Of a stretch of 64,000 nt of DNA, positions 25,246 to 36,900 are shown one piece after another. The notes beneath the pieces are model-generated. The model was not told where the DNA came from and searched no databases. It saw only the letters and a list, made by a program, of their open reading frames with translations. The stretch comes from Chondrilla cf. caribensis (taxonomy: Eukaryota; Porifera; Demospongiae; Chondrillida; Chondrillidae). The stretch spans positions 8,188,879 through 8,252,878 of the forward strand of contig OZ026546.1 in assembly GCA_964020155.1 (NCBI GenBank), written 5' to 3'. The translations under genes were made by a program, and so were the position numbers. The stretch's first letter is position 1; every line of letters begins with the position of its first letter.

Positions 25246-25764
25246 AAAGCACTGTGGTATGAGAAACATTATCAGTTATGATTGTAAGGGGATGCCTGGA
25301 ATGTGATAAATGCCACAGTGGTCCAGCCCTTGCTAAATGATAGTAAACACTGTATACTATTTGTAAGTGCTCTTATGTAGTTTAGAGTATCTATGATGAT
25401 ACCAACCAAGCTACCAGTTTGTAAAATTTAATTTTGTAAGAGGGCTGGGCGTTAAGCAGAGGTCATGGGAATCAATCAACTAAATAAGCTGTCAAATAAA
25501 TGAATATCATTAGAATGAACACTGAAAGTCAGCACAGTTACCAAAAAAATTAATGCTGATAGGATCAAACCCACAGTTCGTTCAAAATCAAACCATTCCT
25601 TTATGTCAAAAGTATTGTTTGTGACGGAAAAGGGTTTTTTCTTTCTAACCTCAGTGGCGAACCCACATAGCCATTGACGAATTTCCTCCTTATTTTCAGA
25701 GAAAATGATGTCCTCTGGCCCTAGATTTTTTTTGGATATAGTACACTTGTGTTAGGATAGGATA

Positions 25765-25968
25765 CCGTATAGCGGGAAAGTTTCACGAATTTCGCAAAGA
25801 AACGGGTATTCGCGAAAGTTTTATTCGTGAACACCCGATGACGTAATCGTCTGACAGTCAATTAACGCTATGGGCGTTTAAAACGCGAAACTTTTTGTTG
25901 TGAAATTCACGAAAATAAGCAATTCGCGAAAGTTTTGCCCTGCGAAACTTTCCGTCCGTATGGTGCCT
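25765..25968. mobile_element. MITE with ATACCGTATAGCGGGAAAGT ends
   Basis: The ends GTATAGCGGGAAAGTTTC and GAAACTTTCCGTCCGTAT are inverted copies. Internal GCGAAAGTTTT and AACGCGAAACTTT motifs repeat the pairing. A reverse-orientation decayed copy is at 52025-52190. Confidence 0.65.
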
Positions 25969-26083
25969 TATTTTAACTGGGGAGGCCACTAGCCCAATGG
26001 GCTACTACTAAGGCACCCAGTGAATAAATAATACAAAAAAGACATTCTATAAGGTATAATAAATTTAATGAGAGTGGAAAAAA

Positions 26084-26114
26084 GCATGTTATTATTATTA
26101 TTATTATTATTATA
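26084..26114 (+). repeat. (ATT)n microsatellite
   Basis: Run of about nine ATT units; a similar AAT-rich patch follows at 26218-26260. Confidence 0.85.
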
Positions 26115-26594
26115 ACTTTACAGCCAAAGAGTGTTACTATAGGTGAGGTTACATGATACAATTAATATGATAATGTGGCTGAGGGTCTGCACTCAACTTG
26201 TGAGGCAGCCAAACAATTAATAATAATAGTAATAATAATGTATAATTATAATTTATTATTAGTTCATTATTTTACAATAATTACATTTATAATACAAGAA
26301 TTCAAATTACATAAACGAGCTAGGTTGTGGTGAGCACATGGGACCAAGCAGCTCTGGTAATGGAACTCAGAGAAAGGCCTCCTCAATATCAGCGGGAAGA
26401 GAGTGCCATGTTAGGGGACCACTTAATGAAATATATCATGTTATATACGAATGTGTCTTGAATGCCTTGTTAGGGGAAATCAAAAACTAGATTTGGCAAA
26501 GAGGTCCCAAGATTTACCAGTTGAGATCTCGTCACCATTCTTCCTTCGAAGATGCAAAATCGATCGCACTTATCTCGGGTTAAGACTTGTGATA

Positions 26595-26692
26595 AACTAG
26601 TTACTACAGGGCCTTTAGGGCGCATCGTGTTTACTGACCTTGCCCTTGGGCCCTACACACGTTACTCCCTAAAGGCATTTCAGTAACTAGTA
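26595..26692. repeat. Hairpin repeat
   Basis: AACTAGTTACTACAGGGCCT with TTTAGGG pairs with CCCTAAAGGCATTTCAGTAACTAGT across a loop of about 45 bases. Confidence 0.5.
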
Positions 26693-27574
26693 CATATCAT
26701 GATAAAATTTGTATGATTTTTTTCATGGTCACATCTCAGTTGGTTACTTCCTGTTCTCCGATCCTTATACATAATACAGTCCAACTTGCTTAGTGAGTAC
26801 CTTGAAGGGCACACTAAATTTGTAAATCTTATCAGAGGTACTTACTGTCAGAGTTTATTTTCTCATGGGTACCATCTTGTTAATGAATAAATTACTATAT
26901 GTGCACACAGAGTGAATCTGCCCCTCCGGCATAAAGTTTGTATATAAACTACCAAAAATCATGCGTAATCCTACCAGGAATATACTACTAGGATTTGACT
27001 ACACCCAACTAGGACATCTCTAAACACACTATTTCTAATATTATTTCTTGTGTGCTTATCAAACAGGCAGCCCTGTAAACCCTTCAGTATCCTTTCATAC
27101 AGCTCAAGGAGTTTGTTGGAATATATGTATGTATGTGGTCATTTGTATTGTATACATCCTGTACGTAGGGCTACAGTATAAATCCACCTAATAGTTATGT
27201 GCGACGTTATGTTGAAAACGCTGTCAAAATGTTTTGGTTTCAATTTAATGAATGAAATTGAATTTCTCAGTAACAATAGTTTCAGTCATACCCTACACAA
27301 CATTTCAGTTTGTGTATTCCAACATTTCCCCTTTCTGAAACTCTCAATAGCTAGTGCAGCATGCAGGTGGTATGGGTCATGTCATGGTCGTTTGACAAAC
27401 CAGGTGTGTCAATATGTGCTACATGTAAACATTGTCTGTTAAATGTCCCACCGTGCTAACAAGATGCATACATGTATGCATGTGTGGACACTCCTGAGAT
27501 ACCCTCCCCTAGCTGGTAACGTAACGTGTGATGTAGTTATAGTTTCTGTAGTAGTGAAATTGGGTTCAAGTCAT

Positions 27575-27745
27575 GTGCGGCCTGTATTGTACATGTGTGT
27601 ACAGCCTGTATTGTACATGTGTGTGCAGCCTGTATTGTACATGTGTGTGCAGCCTGTATTGTACATGTGTGTGCAGCCTGTATTGTACATGTGTGTGCAG
27701 CCTGTATTGTACATGTGTGTGCAGCCTGTATTATACTTGTGTATG
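27575..27745 (+). repeat. Tandem repeat, 24-bp unit, about 7 copies
   Basis: The unit is built on GCAGCCTGTATTGTACATGT plus GTGT. Because 24 is a multiple of three, it opens repeated 8-residue frames on both strands (CSLYCTCV-type). No splice or start context supports translation. Confidence 0.85.
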
Positions 27746-27868
27746 CACATGTATATCTATCTATGTGCTGTATGTACATAGCTATTCTAGTTGAGTCCAA
27801 AGTTGACCAACTCACTCCACATGTGCCATATTTTAGTACAAACCAAGTGTCCAAGCTCTGTAAGACTA

Positions 27869-28106
27869 TTATAATAAATTGTATGTAGTGATGTGTGTGA
27901 AACACACATAACATTGCGTCCTTCGTATACGGTACATGCTTCCATTGGGGCTAAACAGGGTTATTACTTCCTTCCATTTATCAGGATAGTGCTCCCTCAG
28001 ACCAAACTTTGTGTGAATGTTGCCAGAATGTGATAAAGGAATGACACTGATGTACATCTGTGTTGATTGTTCATCCTCAAACATTGACATCATCACCTTT
28101 CTAGGT
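27869..28106 (-). CDS. Candidate single exon of unknown gene, minus strand
   Basis: The minus-strand frame contains MSMFEDEQSTQMYISVIPLS, then KFGLREHYPDKWKEV and FSPNGSMYRIRRTQCYV. The composition looks protein-like, and an acceptor-like CCTAG lies just upstream on that strand (about 28106). I recognise no family, and no partner exons were found nearby. It could be a fragment of a mobile-element protein. Confidence 0.25.
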
Positions 28107-29497
28107 GTTACACGAAGCCGTCACACTGAGTAAATATATGTACATATGTGTGTGGGGGGAGCTACGCATATGAATGTAAACAGGATAATGTTGTGTGGTT
28201 TCTCAGAACTGCATCCTCACATGGGAGTTAGTCCTTCCTGGAATTATGAGCCTCAGAAATGAGCCTTAGCTATGGTTGCAAATATTCCGGGGACTTTAGT
28301 TCTGTTATTATGTAAATGATGCACTGTGTCCATGAAAGCTACAGACACTGCAACTACAGTAGGTCAGGAAGTATCTAATCCTTTGGCTTTTCTGCACTGT
28401 GTGCACTTGTCCTGCTTAATGTACACACCTCAATCAGTCCCTAGCTCATATACACTATGTCAACCAGTACTGATAGTACGTATCCTTGGTGAGTACCCTT
28501 CAAGGTGCTTACTAAGCAAGTTGGACCTGTTTATACTTGCAATACACAAAGTGTTTTGCTTTGAACTTTGCTGGTACATCAGTAGCTGTGTCATCAAACA
28601 GCTCACTTCTCAACTATTGTTGATTGAATCCTACAAACTGTAGACAGCACAACCAGATAATACAAAGTTGGCACAACAAAACTGTTTTGGGCGATGTGCA
28701 TAGGTATAATGGTCATGGCCAGCTATGCTACAGTACATAGTGGCTGACCTGGACTTGGTGTCATCGGTCACCTGCATGGTTCAATTTGCAGGTCATTGTC
28801 AAGTGACGCCTGGTAGGTAATACAGGAAAACCACCAATTGTCTGCACTGGTGTGTAGTGGGATGAGGAAATCCATCACAGTAGATCAGTGTCAGATGTTC
28901 AATGCAATTTTTCTTAATCCACTGTTTGATGGCATTGAAATGCAAAGTTACAATACTGGTTGTAACCTTTGCTAGCTCCTAGCATCACCACCAATCCATT
29001 CCTTTATCCTCGCTGCTGTTGTCAGTCTTTCTGTTACTTGTGCATGCATTTCTCAACTGATCCACAGAACACTTACCAATTTCCTTTCTAATGGCCCCTG
29101 CCCAGTGAAGTAGTGTCTACTCACTTTCAGAAGACATTGTACCTACACTTGTTAGTTTTTATATTTCCTGTATGTTATCAAGATTATTTCCACCTTATAT
29201 GGACAGTAAAGATTGTGTTTGTGTGTGCGTGCGTGTGTGTGTGCTCATGTGTGGGTGCGTGCATACATGTGTGCACAGCTTGTTTTAACAATTGTTCCAT
29301 TAATGGCAAAGTTGTAGCCACCAGTCTGTATTCCCATGTTAGGTCACAACACCTACACGACTGCACGTCCTGCACTCTTGTATGACCTATCATGTGAATA
29401 CTACCAGTATCAAGTCCATGTATAGTCATGTGGTTGAATGCCTATTCAGTCTCCCATACTGAACCTGGGGGATTTTGGGTGTTGTAACAGTAGCTGT
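28107..29497. other. Intergenic sequence with dispersed fragment
   Basis: The only repeat noticed is a stretch near 28475-28525 whose reverse complement (AAGCAAGTTGGAC core) occurs at about 26780-26825. No gene seen. Confidence 0.35.
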
Positions 29498-29504
29498 GTC
29501 CATG

Positions 29505-31216
29505 CATAGATACTCTATACCCAGGATAGGAAACTCTTTATATTGTGTATAAAATCAATACATTATAACACGTATTACGCATATAAATTATTAAACCGCA
29601 AACACGGAAGTGTCTCGAGGCTTGACCGAATCGTCGAAGAACGATCAAAAATAGAATCGTTCGAAACAGACTCTCGGAACGTTTTAAACCAAAAATATCA
29701 ACTTCGCTGAGGTATACTAGCCCCAAATCATACAACAACTTAGGTTATGGGGGATCACAGAGCACAAGTCTGGCACAACAAGGGGAAATCGCAAATACAC
29801 AGCAGGAGTAACTTGAGAACAAATTTTCAAGAAAACAGAAAGACGTATGCCATCATTCTTGTACTCAACGTGTAGCTGGAATCCCGCACTATAACACTAT
29901 GAAAGCCGTTTCGTCGTATTCCTTTACGCTGTCTAGATACAGCTCGAAAAGTCGACTTTCACAGCTTAAGAATTGGCGATTTTGTGCGCAAATTTTCTGA
30001 GCCCGAGTACTTCCGATTAACTCCGTTCGAGGCTTGAATTACTCGTAAAGAACTGATCTATACCACTGTAGGCGTTTTATAACGGTCAGTCAGCCCAATC
30101 ATTAGTCTGGCCTGCTACGACCGTCCCACCAAGCGCCCTGGGCGAGGAAAGGGAGGGACGGTCTAGCGGCACTAGAGATTAATTCACACCTTGCCGTTAT
30201 CAGCATGTGACAGATCAAATTTCGACCTATATTGGCAATTTATATTGGCTGAATAGCTTAATATGCCAATATAAATTCGTCAAAAATTTGGGCTTTCGCA
30301 GAGGTTTAGATAACTTGTTCGGATTTTCTCCAAGTAGTACATATCTACCTCATACTTTCATATATTAAAGAAGGCATGTATAGCTATTACTTCTGACGTT
30401 TTTTGACTACACTGATCGTCACTTTTCCACTCTGTAGTGAAGTCTGTCCGAAAGCTTATCCCTTCCCAAATATTAATTATTTTCAGATGCTATTCTGATC
30501 GTCTCTAAAAGAGCGTTGCAATAAGCTACAAGGATCTTACTGAGTGGAAAATGAATACATATAATGGCATATGTCACAAAGTTTATTGGGAGTCTTTAGG
30601 TTTTATAGTATTCGAGAAATTTTAGATGACCGAATTTAGGTAGTGTCCGAAAAACAGTTGAGCTGGAAAATAAAGTGACACACCGATTGAGATCCTACGG
30701 GTATGTGGATTGAAGGAGTTCGAATGAAGACAAACGACCAATTCTGTCGTTTGCGCTGCTCTACACTTGATGTAAAGAATTACCTTCTATGATCTAACAC
30801 CTTTTTTTTAATGAGTGCCGAGATTCTCGGCACTCGTAGCTGATTCGTCAAAAGTTGCGCAATTAATCTCTAGTGCCGCTAGACCGTCTTTCACGCCGGA
30901 GGCGTTTAGAATGACGGTCGTAGCAGGCCAGACTACCCAATCATTGTCGAGGAAATCTGGACGATTTGGAGCACACCCCAAGAATGAACTGACGGGCAAA
31001 CATCTAAAATTGATCGGGCACGTTAAGCCTAAGTACACTTTACTGACCACAAAACAAACTCTACCCGTGTTTCGCTAATTTTAGGATACGGGCAAGCAAA
31101 AATTCTGACGTCATCTAATGAGATCGCACGAAACCACAAACATCCAATTCGGTCAAGCCTCACGCCGCGTAGTCGAGTACAGTTTCCTATCCTGGGTGGG
31201 GTATAGAGTATCTATG
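29505..31216. mobile_element. P-like DNA transposon remnant with GTCCATG(C) target duplication
   Basis: The left end CATAGATACTCTATACCC plus AGGATAGGAAACT matches the inverted right end at 31180-31216, apart from a 5-base indel. The flanks show GTCCATGC at 29498-29505 and 31217-31224, a 7-8 base target duplication. P elements make 8-base duplications at GTCC-type sites and have ends starting CAT, so a P-like origin is plausible. No transposase frame survives, and a second element (30103-30935) sits inside. Confidence 0.6.
30103..30935. mobile_element. Mutator-like element, copy 2, with perfect 9-bp target duplication
   Basis: 833 bases with TIRs of about 75-85 bases (TAGTCTGGCCTGCTACGACC ...). 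CCCAATCAT flanks both sides exactly (30094-30102 and 30936-30944). Long TIRs with 9-base duplications are the hallmark of Mutator-like elements. Interior non-coding; nested in the 29505-31216 element. Confidence 0.75.
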
Positions 31217-31629
31217 GTCCATGCTACCAAGGTTGTGCAGTGCTACTACGTGGACATGCACATGTGCTGAAGTAATTTTTGCATTTACATAATTTTACAC
31301 AATCCTACTATAATGCAAGGATTCTCTCTTTGTTTGTTCGCGAACTTCTCCTTCAGTTCGCAGGCGATCGACATCAAACTCTCCAATCCTTCTCAGTGGC
31401 ACCCGTGGAGTGTCCTAAGGGGGTTGGCGTTTCGTTTTAGGCCTTTCTTCTAGAATTCAAACGAAGCCGTACTATCTGCCGTACTTGAAAGGTGCCATTT
31501 TCATGACACGTTTGCAGACGAATACGCCCATAGGGCGGGTAATTCAGCTAGTATTAATAATGTTGGAATATATGTGTATACGTATTGTACATTACTGTGT
31601 TGTATTGTAGATATATGCAGTGTATATAT

Positions 31630-31899
31630 GATATGCTGTAACACATGTAAGGTGATGTATGTATGCAGTGTGAACCAGCAACCAGCACCAAGGGTGGGTC
31701 TTTGGTGCTGGTTGCCAAATTTTGGCATGTACCTGATGGTTTGATAGACTTGCAAATACAGATGACTGGAGGTGACCACTGGTTGCATACCACCAACAGT
31801 GGATCTCATGTCCCCCAGCTCAAGTGTAGGTCCACCTGATCCCCACCTGGGTTGGTAGGCATAGCTCCAGTGATTTCACACAGTTGTGGTGTTGTTGTG
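31630..31899 (+). repeat. Dispersed repeat, copy 2
   Basis: Direct repeat of 2332-2607; see that entry. Confidence 0.6.
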
Positions 31900-31997
31900 C
31901 GCAGATTTTGTGTTGGAATTGGTTCGGTCTTTAGCGCTAGCTTGTGACATGTGTATCAGTATGGCTGGGGCATTGATTGTCTTAAACGTAGAGGTCG

Positions 31998-32825
31998 TTT
32001 ATATATTATTATTATTATTATTATTATTATTGTTATTAAAGTGCATTGTAGGACAGTTGTCCAAATTAGCACTAAATAAGAATTCCAAAAGTTATTTAGT
32101 ACCTATTTACTAAATTTTAATAGTTCCTTTCTAGATTTCCACATATTTAGAACAAATCTGGCAATCTTGGGCATTTCCAAACTCTTCAAAATTTTGTCAC
32201 TCTTTTCATCCTCATTCAAGTTTCCAAGATTCTCTTCCTCTCTTATCCAAACCCTATGCAAATCAAGCTTTGTGCATATAGTTAAAAAGTGCTTTTCATC
32301 TTCAATTCCCTCTCCACATAATTTGCATATTCTATCCTCCCTCTTATTTCCTCTCCATCTACCCATCTCCACTTCTAATTTACAACACCCTGCCCTTAAT
32401 TCAGCCCCTAATCTCCTACAAGTTCTATCCTCTATGTATACAATCCCTCCCCTGCCTTCTCCAAGTCTATCTCCGCTTACTTCCAACTCCCTCCTCCACC
32501 ATTCTAATTTACTTTTGTTTTTAATTGCTTCACCCCATTCACCTCTAACTGCTCTCCAAATACTAGATCTTACTATTGAATCAACTTGATAATTATTCAA
32601 TCCCTCGAATAACTTTGCTCTTATCTCATGCTCTTCTACCCCAAACCATAATGCAAATTTCCTAATCCCTATTCCCCAATCACTGTCTTCCCAAGTCGAT
32701 CTAACTATTTTCTTTATCAGTCTGTTATCTCCCATTCTTTCAATCTTCATCCACAGTATAAACGCATACCCTACGGATACGGAGTAGCAAACTCGCGTGC
32801 GAGCGACCGGCTTCTGGAGCTCGAG
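31998..32825 (-). mobile_element. 5'-truncated non-LTR retrotransposon (LINE) 3' end
   Basis: A minus-strand frame of up to 247 codons ending at 32103 contains a KREDRICKLCGEGIEDEKHF segment and then LTICTKL. This is the C-x2-C...H...C cluster found at the C-terminus of CR1/jockey-like ORF2 proteins. Downstream on the same strand is an (AAT)n run (32003-32038), a typical LINE 3' tail. The 5' end is truncated inside the TIR element. Confidence 0.7.
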
Positions 32826-33024
32826 TATAAAAGGGGGGGTGGTCACACTATCTAAAAGTTAATTGAGCGCGAGTTTCAAAATGTCGAGAAGAAGCTCTCC
32901 GAGGAGGGCTTCTTTTTGGCCTTTTTCATACGTGATAATTGATCGAAACAATGGAACAAAGCACAATAGAAACATATGACACACACATATCAGTTTTATT
33001 GTATTTTCTTTGACGATTTCAACG

Positions 33025-33228
33025 ATGGCGAGTGGTGGTATTTCTGGTGGTGTACCTCCTTCTAGGAGGCGTAGAATTTCAAACGGAGAACGATCTCCAA
33101 CATTGGGTGGTGCAGAGGATTCGTTGGTTGTTTGTTTACACTGTTTTTGCGATCCCTGCGTTACTGAAGACAGCGTCCTACCCTTCTTAAGCTTCTCTGA
33201 AACAATCGAGGTTAAAAGTGACACCTGA
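33025..33228 (+). CDS. Small ORF inside the split TIR element
   Basis: The frame begins MASGGISGGVPPSRRRRISN and ends VKSDT. It is flanked by the two inward TATAAAAG-bearing ends. The Gly/Ser start and basic run could be the N-terminus of a transposase or host-like nuclear protein, but I recognise no domain. The opposite strand is also open over most of the same interval (32859-33473). Confidence 0.25.
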   Translation: MASGGISGGVPPSRRRRISNGERSPTLGGAEDSLVVCLHCFCDPCVTEDSVLPFLSFSETIEVKSDT

Positions 33229-33969
33229 GCGCCGAACTGCTTCATATAAGTCGTTCCTGGTGTTAATAAAGTTTCGCACTTGTAGAAAAGTGCTAATTTA
33301 GAAGAAATGCACAGCCTCTTCGGCGAAACTCGCACAGCATACGTACGTATCTCGAAACAATCAACACTATATGTGATTATGTAGCCATTTTGTATATATT
33401 TAGTCGTGTTTATTTGTATTGTGGTACATGTATTGATTCTATGATGTATAGAGCTTCGTACGGCGTACAACACGAAACAATTTGTACTAATCTTCTATAA
33501 TTCGAATGCGTAAGGCAGCCATTTTGTTCCGTAAACTTCGTAAACGTGTGACCACCCCCCCTTTTATATGCGACCTCTACGTTTAAGTGACTAGTGCGGC
33601 GACAATAATTATTGATAACTTCCTTTCAATTCAGAAAACAGGATATATCAGTAATGAGGTCAGAAATATACCCGGTATATCGGGTATATACCGTAGTCGG
33701 TGTTTTTGATGTTAAGATGTCAATATCACCAATCGGGATACATACGTATATACATATATACATACATATGTACTGTACATGCATATTGGTGAACACTGTA
33801 CAGTCCATGTGTACATTCGCATACTTAGCATACTGTATGTACATCTCACTGAGGAATATCAAATCACAGTAGATTGTGACACACAATGTCCAAAGCAGCA
33901 GTTTCACCTCTCACTCTCGTTCCTCTCTCCTTTCCACAGACAACACGTGGAGCTGTTCTTGGACCTACG

Positions 33970-36900
33970 ATGCCTGGTTGCATGGTGTCAACTCTTCTGG
34001 TGTTATTTCTGTGCCTCAGTGCAAGTAAGTGTTCAGTATATGTGTAGTAAACACTGTACTATGTACCTTACACCATCTAATGTTCCACCATTCTATGTGG
34101 TACTGTAATGTTTTGTACATACAAGAAGTATCATTGTAATGCATACATGCAGCATACATATGTACCATAATGCATCTGTACTTATGCATGCTATATTATA
34201 ATGTTTACAATACAGTACCAAGTATACAAATGTATGTACGTACGTACGTACATAATCAAACGATGAATATTTGCAAACTTACACAGTGGAGCCTGGTTGG
34301 TACATACCATACGTGTACATATGTACACAGTGGTGTTTCATTCCTCAATGTGCAAACAGAACCTTGCTTGTCATGTACTGTAGGTGTACATGTGAGTAGG
34401 TGTCTTCCTGTTTATTAGTGTTACGACAATCTGTGTTGTGTGTTGGTGAATTGTAGTGATTCCACTACAGCGATTTGTTGTTTATTGTTCTGATTTCTAT
34501 TTCTACAATGTACAGTTCACGCTGACCCCACCATCTCCACATCCACTCCTACTCCATGTTATGGAGATGTAGTGACTCTAGTGTGTCACCATCCTGAGGT
34601 GGTTAGTAACCCTGGAAGGTACTTCATTGTTACACCAATATGGAAGGAGGATGATAGAGTAATTTCTATAATTGATGGTACCATCTACACTACTGAGACT
34701 GTAGCAGACTCTACTCATTCATTCCTCACCATCAACATCACAGTGGACCACTTCAGGGATAAGTCATTCAACTATTCCTGTCTACTACAATTAGCTGAGA
34801 ATGGACTACCAACTGGTGAATTGGAAACAAGTGGAGAAGTCACTGTAGACCCTGTTGGTGAGTTGCTAGTATACAAGTGCATGCAGTTGGTGCTCATTAT
34901 ACATCCACATAATATCGTGTGTATATATAAGTACACACACACGTACATATGTACCTAATCCACTACCCAAGTAGTATGTCTATCACTCACACAAACATTG
35001 AACTCTGCACACTCCCACACACACTTGCATGTCCATATCATCATTGACACAATATTCCAGACCTTCACCAGAATGTACACACTGTACACAGTACAAGTAC
35101 TACACAGGTGCTTACAAGATTCCTGACTGGGTTGTATCGTACCTACTACTGCCTGTGTGTCTGTGTCATTGCATGTACATCACACAGTACTTGGTGCTTG
35201 TGGTGTAAGCATTACCTCACCCCAGGTTTGTTACATTCCCTCTTAGTCTGTCTTGCCTGTACAGGTGGACTCACATTCATAAACACATGTAGACGTGGAG
35301 TAAACACAATGATTTGTACTGTATTTGAGTGATTGATATTATCACATGCATGGTTGTGCATACATGCAGATGTACCTATAACTGTGCAGATGTACTATCA
35401 TTGTATGACTACCATTGTGACATTGTGGACTAATATACATGCATGAGACATATACCAGGTTGACTGACATGCATACATGCATGGGACATGTAACCAGTTG
35501 CCTCACATACATGCATATCGTATATTCCCCATTTTCTCAGCACCCGTTGAAATAGGGCCAGGCAATACTCTAATTTTTGACGAAAAATCACGTTCCCTAA
35601 TTTTGGTCTTTGACTCTACCTTTCATCGGCTATAAGGAGTGACCACATTTGCTGAAAAGTAGGGAATGTACAGTACGTGTATGAGACATGTACATACCTA
35701 CATACATGTACACCACATAGATATGGTAGTCCATATTTGCTCCCCCCCCTTGAAATAGTCCATCCAGGCTGAAAAGATGGGGAACACAGTCACCCAACAC
35801 CTCCTCCTGCTTCCTCTGTATCATATGATGCTGTATTTGTCTGTTGTGCACTGGATGGTAGTACTCATGAGAATACAGAGGGTGTATGCTTGTCATTTTG
35901 GATTTGTCCACCTCAGGATGGTCTGCTCTCCACTAGCTGGATGACCATTGAACCTTATTTAAAAATTACAAATGTATGTACGTACTTAATACAATTTTCC
36001 TTTACTTTGTGGATACCTTGACTCCCAAGTACTCATGATCCATCCCATAAAATTGTAGATGTCGAGCAACTCTCCCTTCCCATTATCTGATGTACGTAAT
36101 CATCATATGAACTTACCAAGCTGTTGGCAATAGCAGTTCAATTTTACATAGTGGGATTTCTTGTGCATGTGAGGTAATCCTCCTTAGTTATACAATTCCT
36201 TACATACTGTATGCATGGTACGGGATTAGGATATCAGATGTACACGGATACATACGGGCACACAATGATGTAATATAATATGTGTACATATTTTATCCAT
36301 TACAGAACCACAACCACCTTCTAATATCAATCAAATCACCTGTCTCAATACCAGCATTACCTTCAACTGGACCCACACACCAATGGAGTGCTACGAGAAC
36401 AGGATCAGCTACTATGTGTCCTGGGTGAATACAGACAACACCACTGAAAGTGGTTCTGATGTCACTGGAGAACACATGTACAACATCACAGGCCTAGTTG
36501 CTAATGGTAACTACACCATCAGTGTTAGGACAGTACTGGATGGGAATGTTCAGAGTACAGCTGTGTCTAGAGATGTGACGACTGGTGAGTTGATTGTTAA
36601 AAGCCTTATTTTGTGAGCTGCATCTGGGTAATGCTTTTGCACCCAGGATCTGATGGGTCACTGTCTCAACACCCATCCTGTCACATCCTGGATTTACAAG
36701 TACCAGATAGTTTACGTACGTACAGTGGAACCCACTTAAGACGAAATTTAGGGGCCAATAAAAAAATTTCATTTTATCAGAATTTCATGTTAACAGAATC
36801 TGAAATTTATGGCTCTTACATTCAATCAAAAACACATCGTCCATCATATTAAAACACACAGGTAATTAAATATAGACAAAAGAGTGAGATAAAGCTACGT

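Larger units (their letters stand above)
31981..33587. mobile_element. TIR element split by a LINE insertion
   Basis: The right end carries, from outside in, CTTAAACGTAGAGGTCG (inverted, 33571-33587) and TATAAAAGGGGGGG plus TGGTCACAC (inverted, 33546-33568). On the left the same two blocks are 31981-31997 and 32826-32848, 0.83 kb apart, with LINE sequence between them. The simplest reading is one TIR of about 40 bases or more, broken by the LINE. Each TIR contains a TATAAAAG box facing inward. Confidence 0.6.

Noticed and set aside
27575..27745. CRISPR-like array
   Set aside because: Direct tandem repeats with no spacers, in a eukaryotic context.
27443..27914. Frames with 8-residue repeats
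   Set aside because: Artefact of the 24-bp tandem repeat, whose length is a multiple of three.
32859..33473. 204-codon minus-strand frame
   Set aside because: Overlaps the small plus-strand ORF inside the TIR element; no domain recognised, and composition in its first half looks like translated non-coding sequence.
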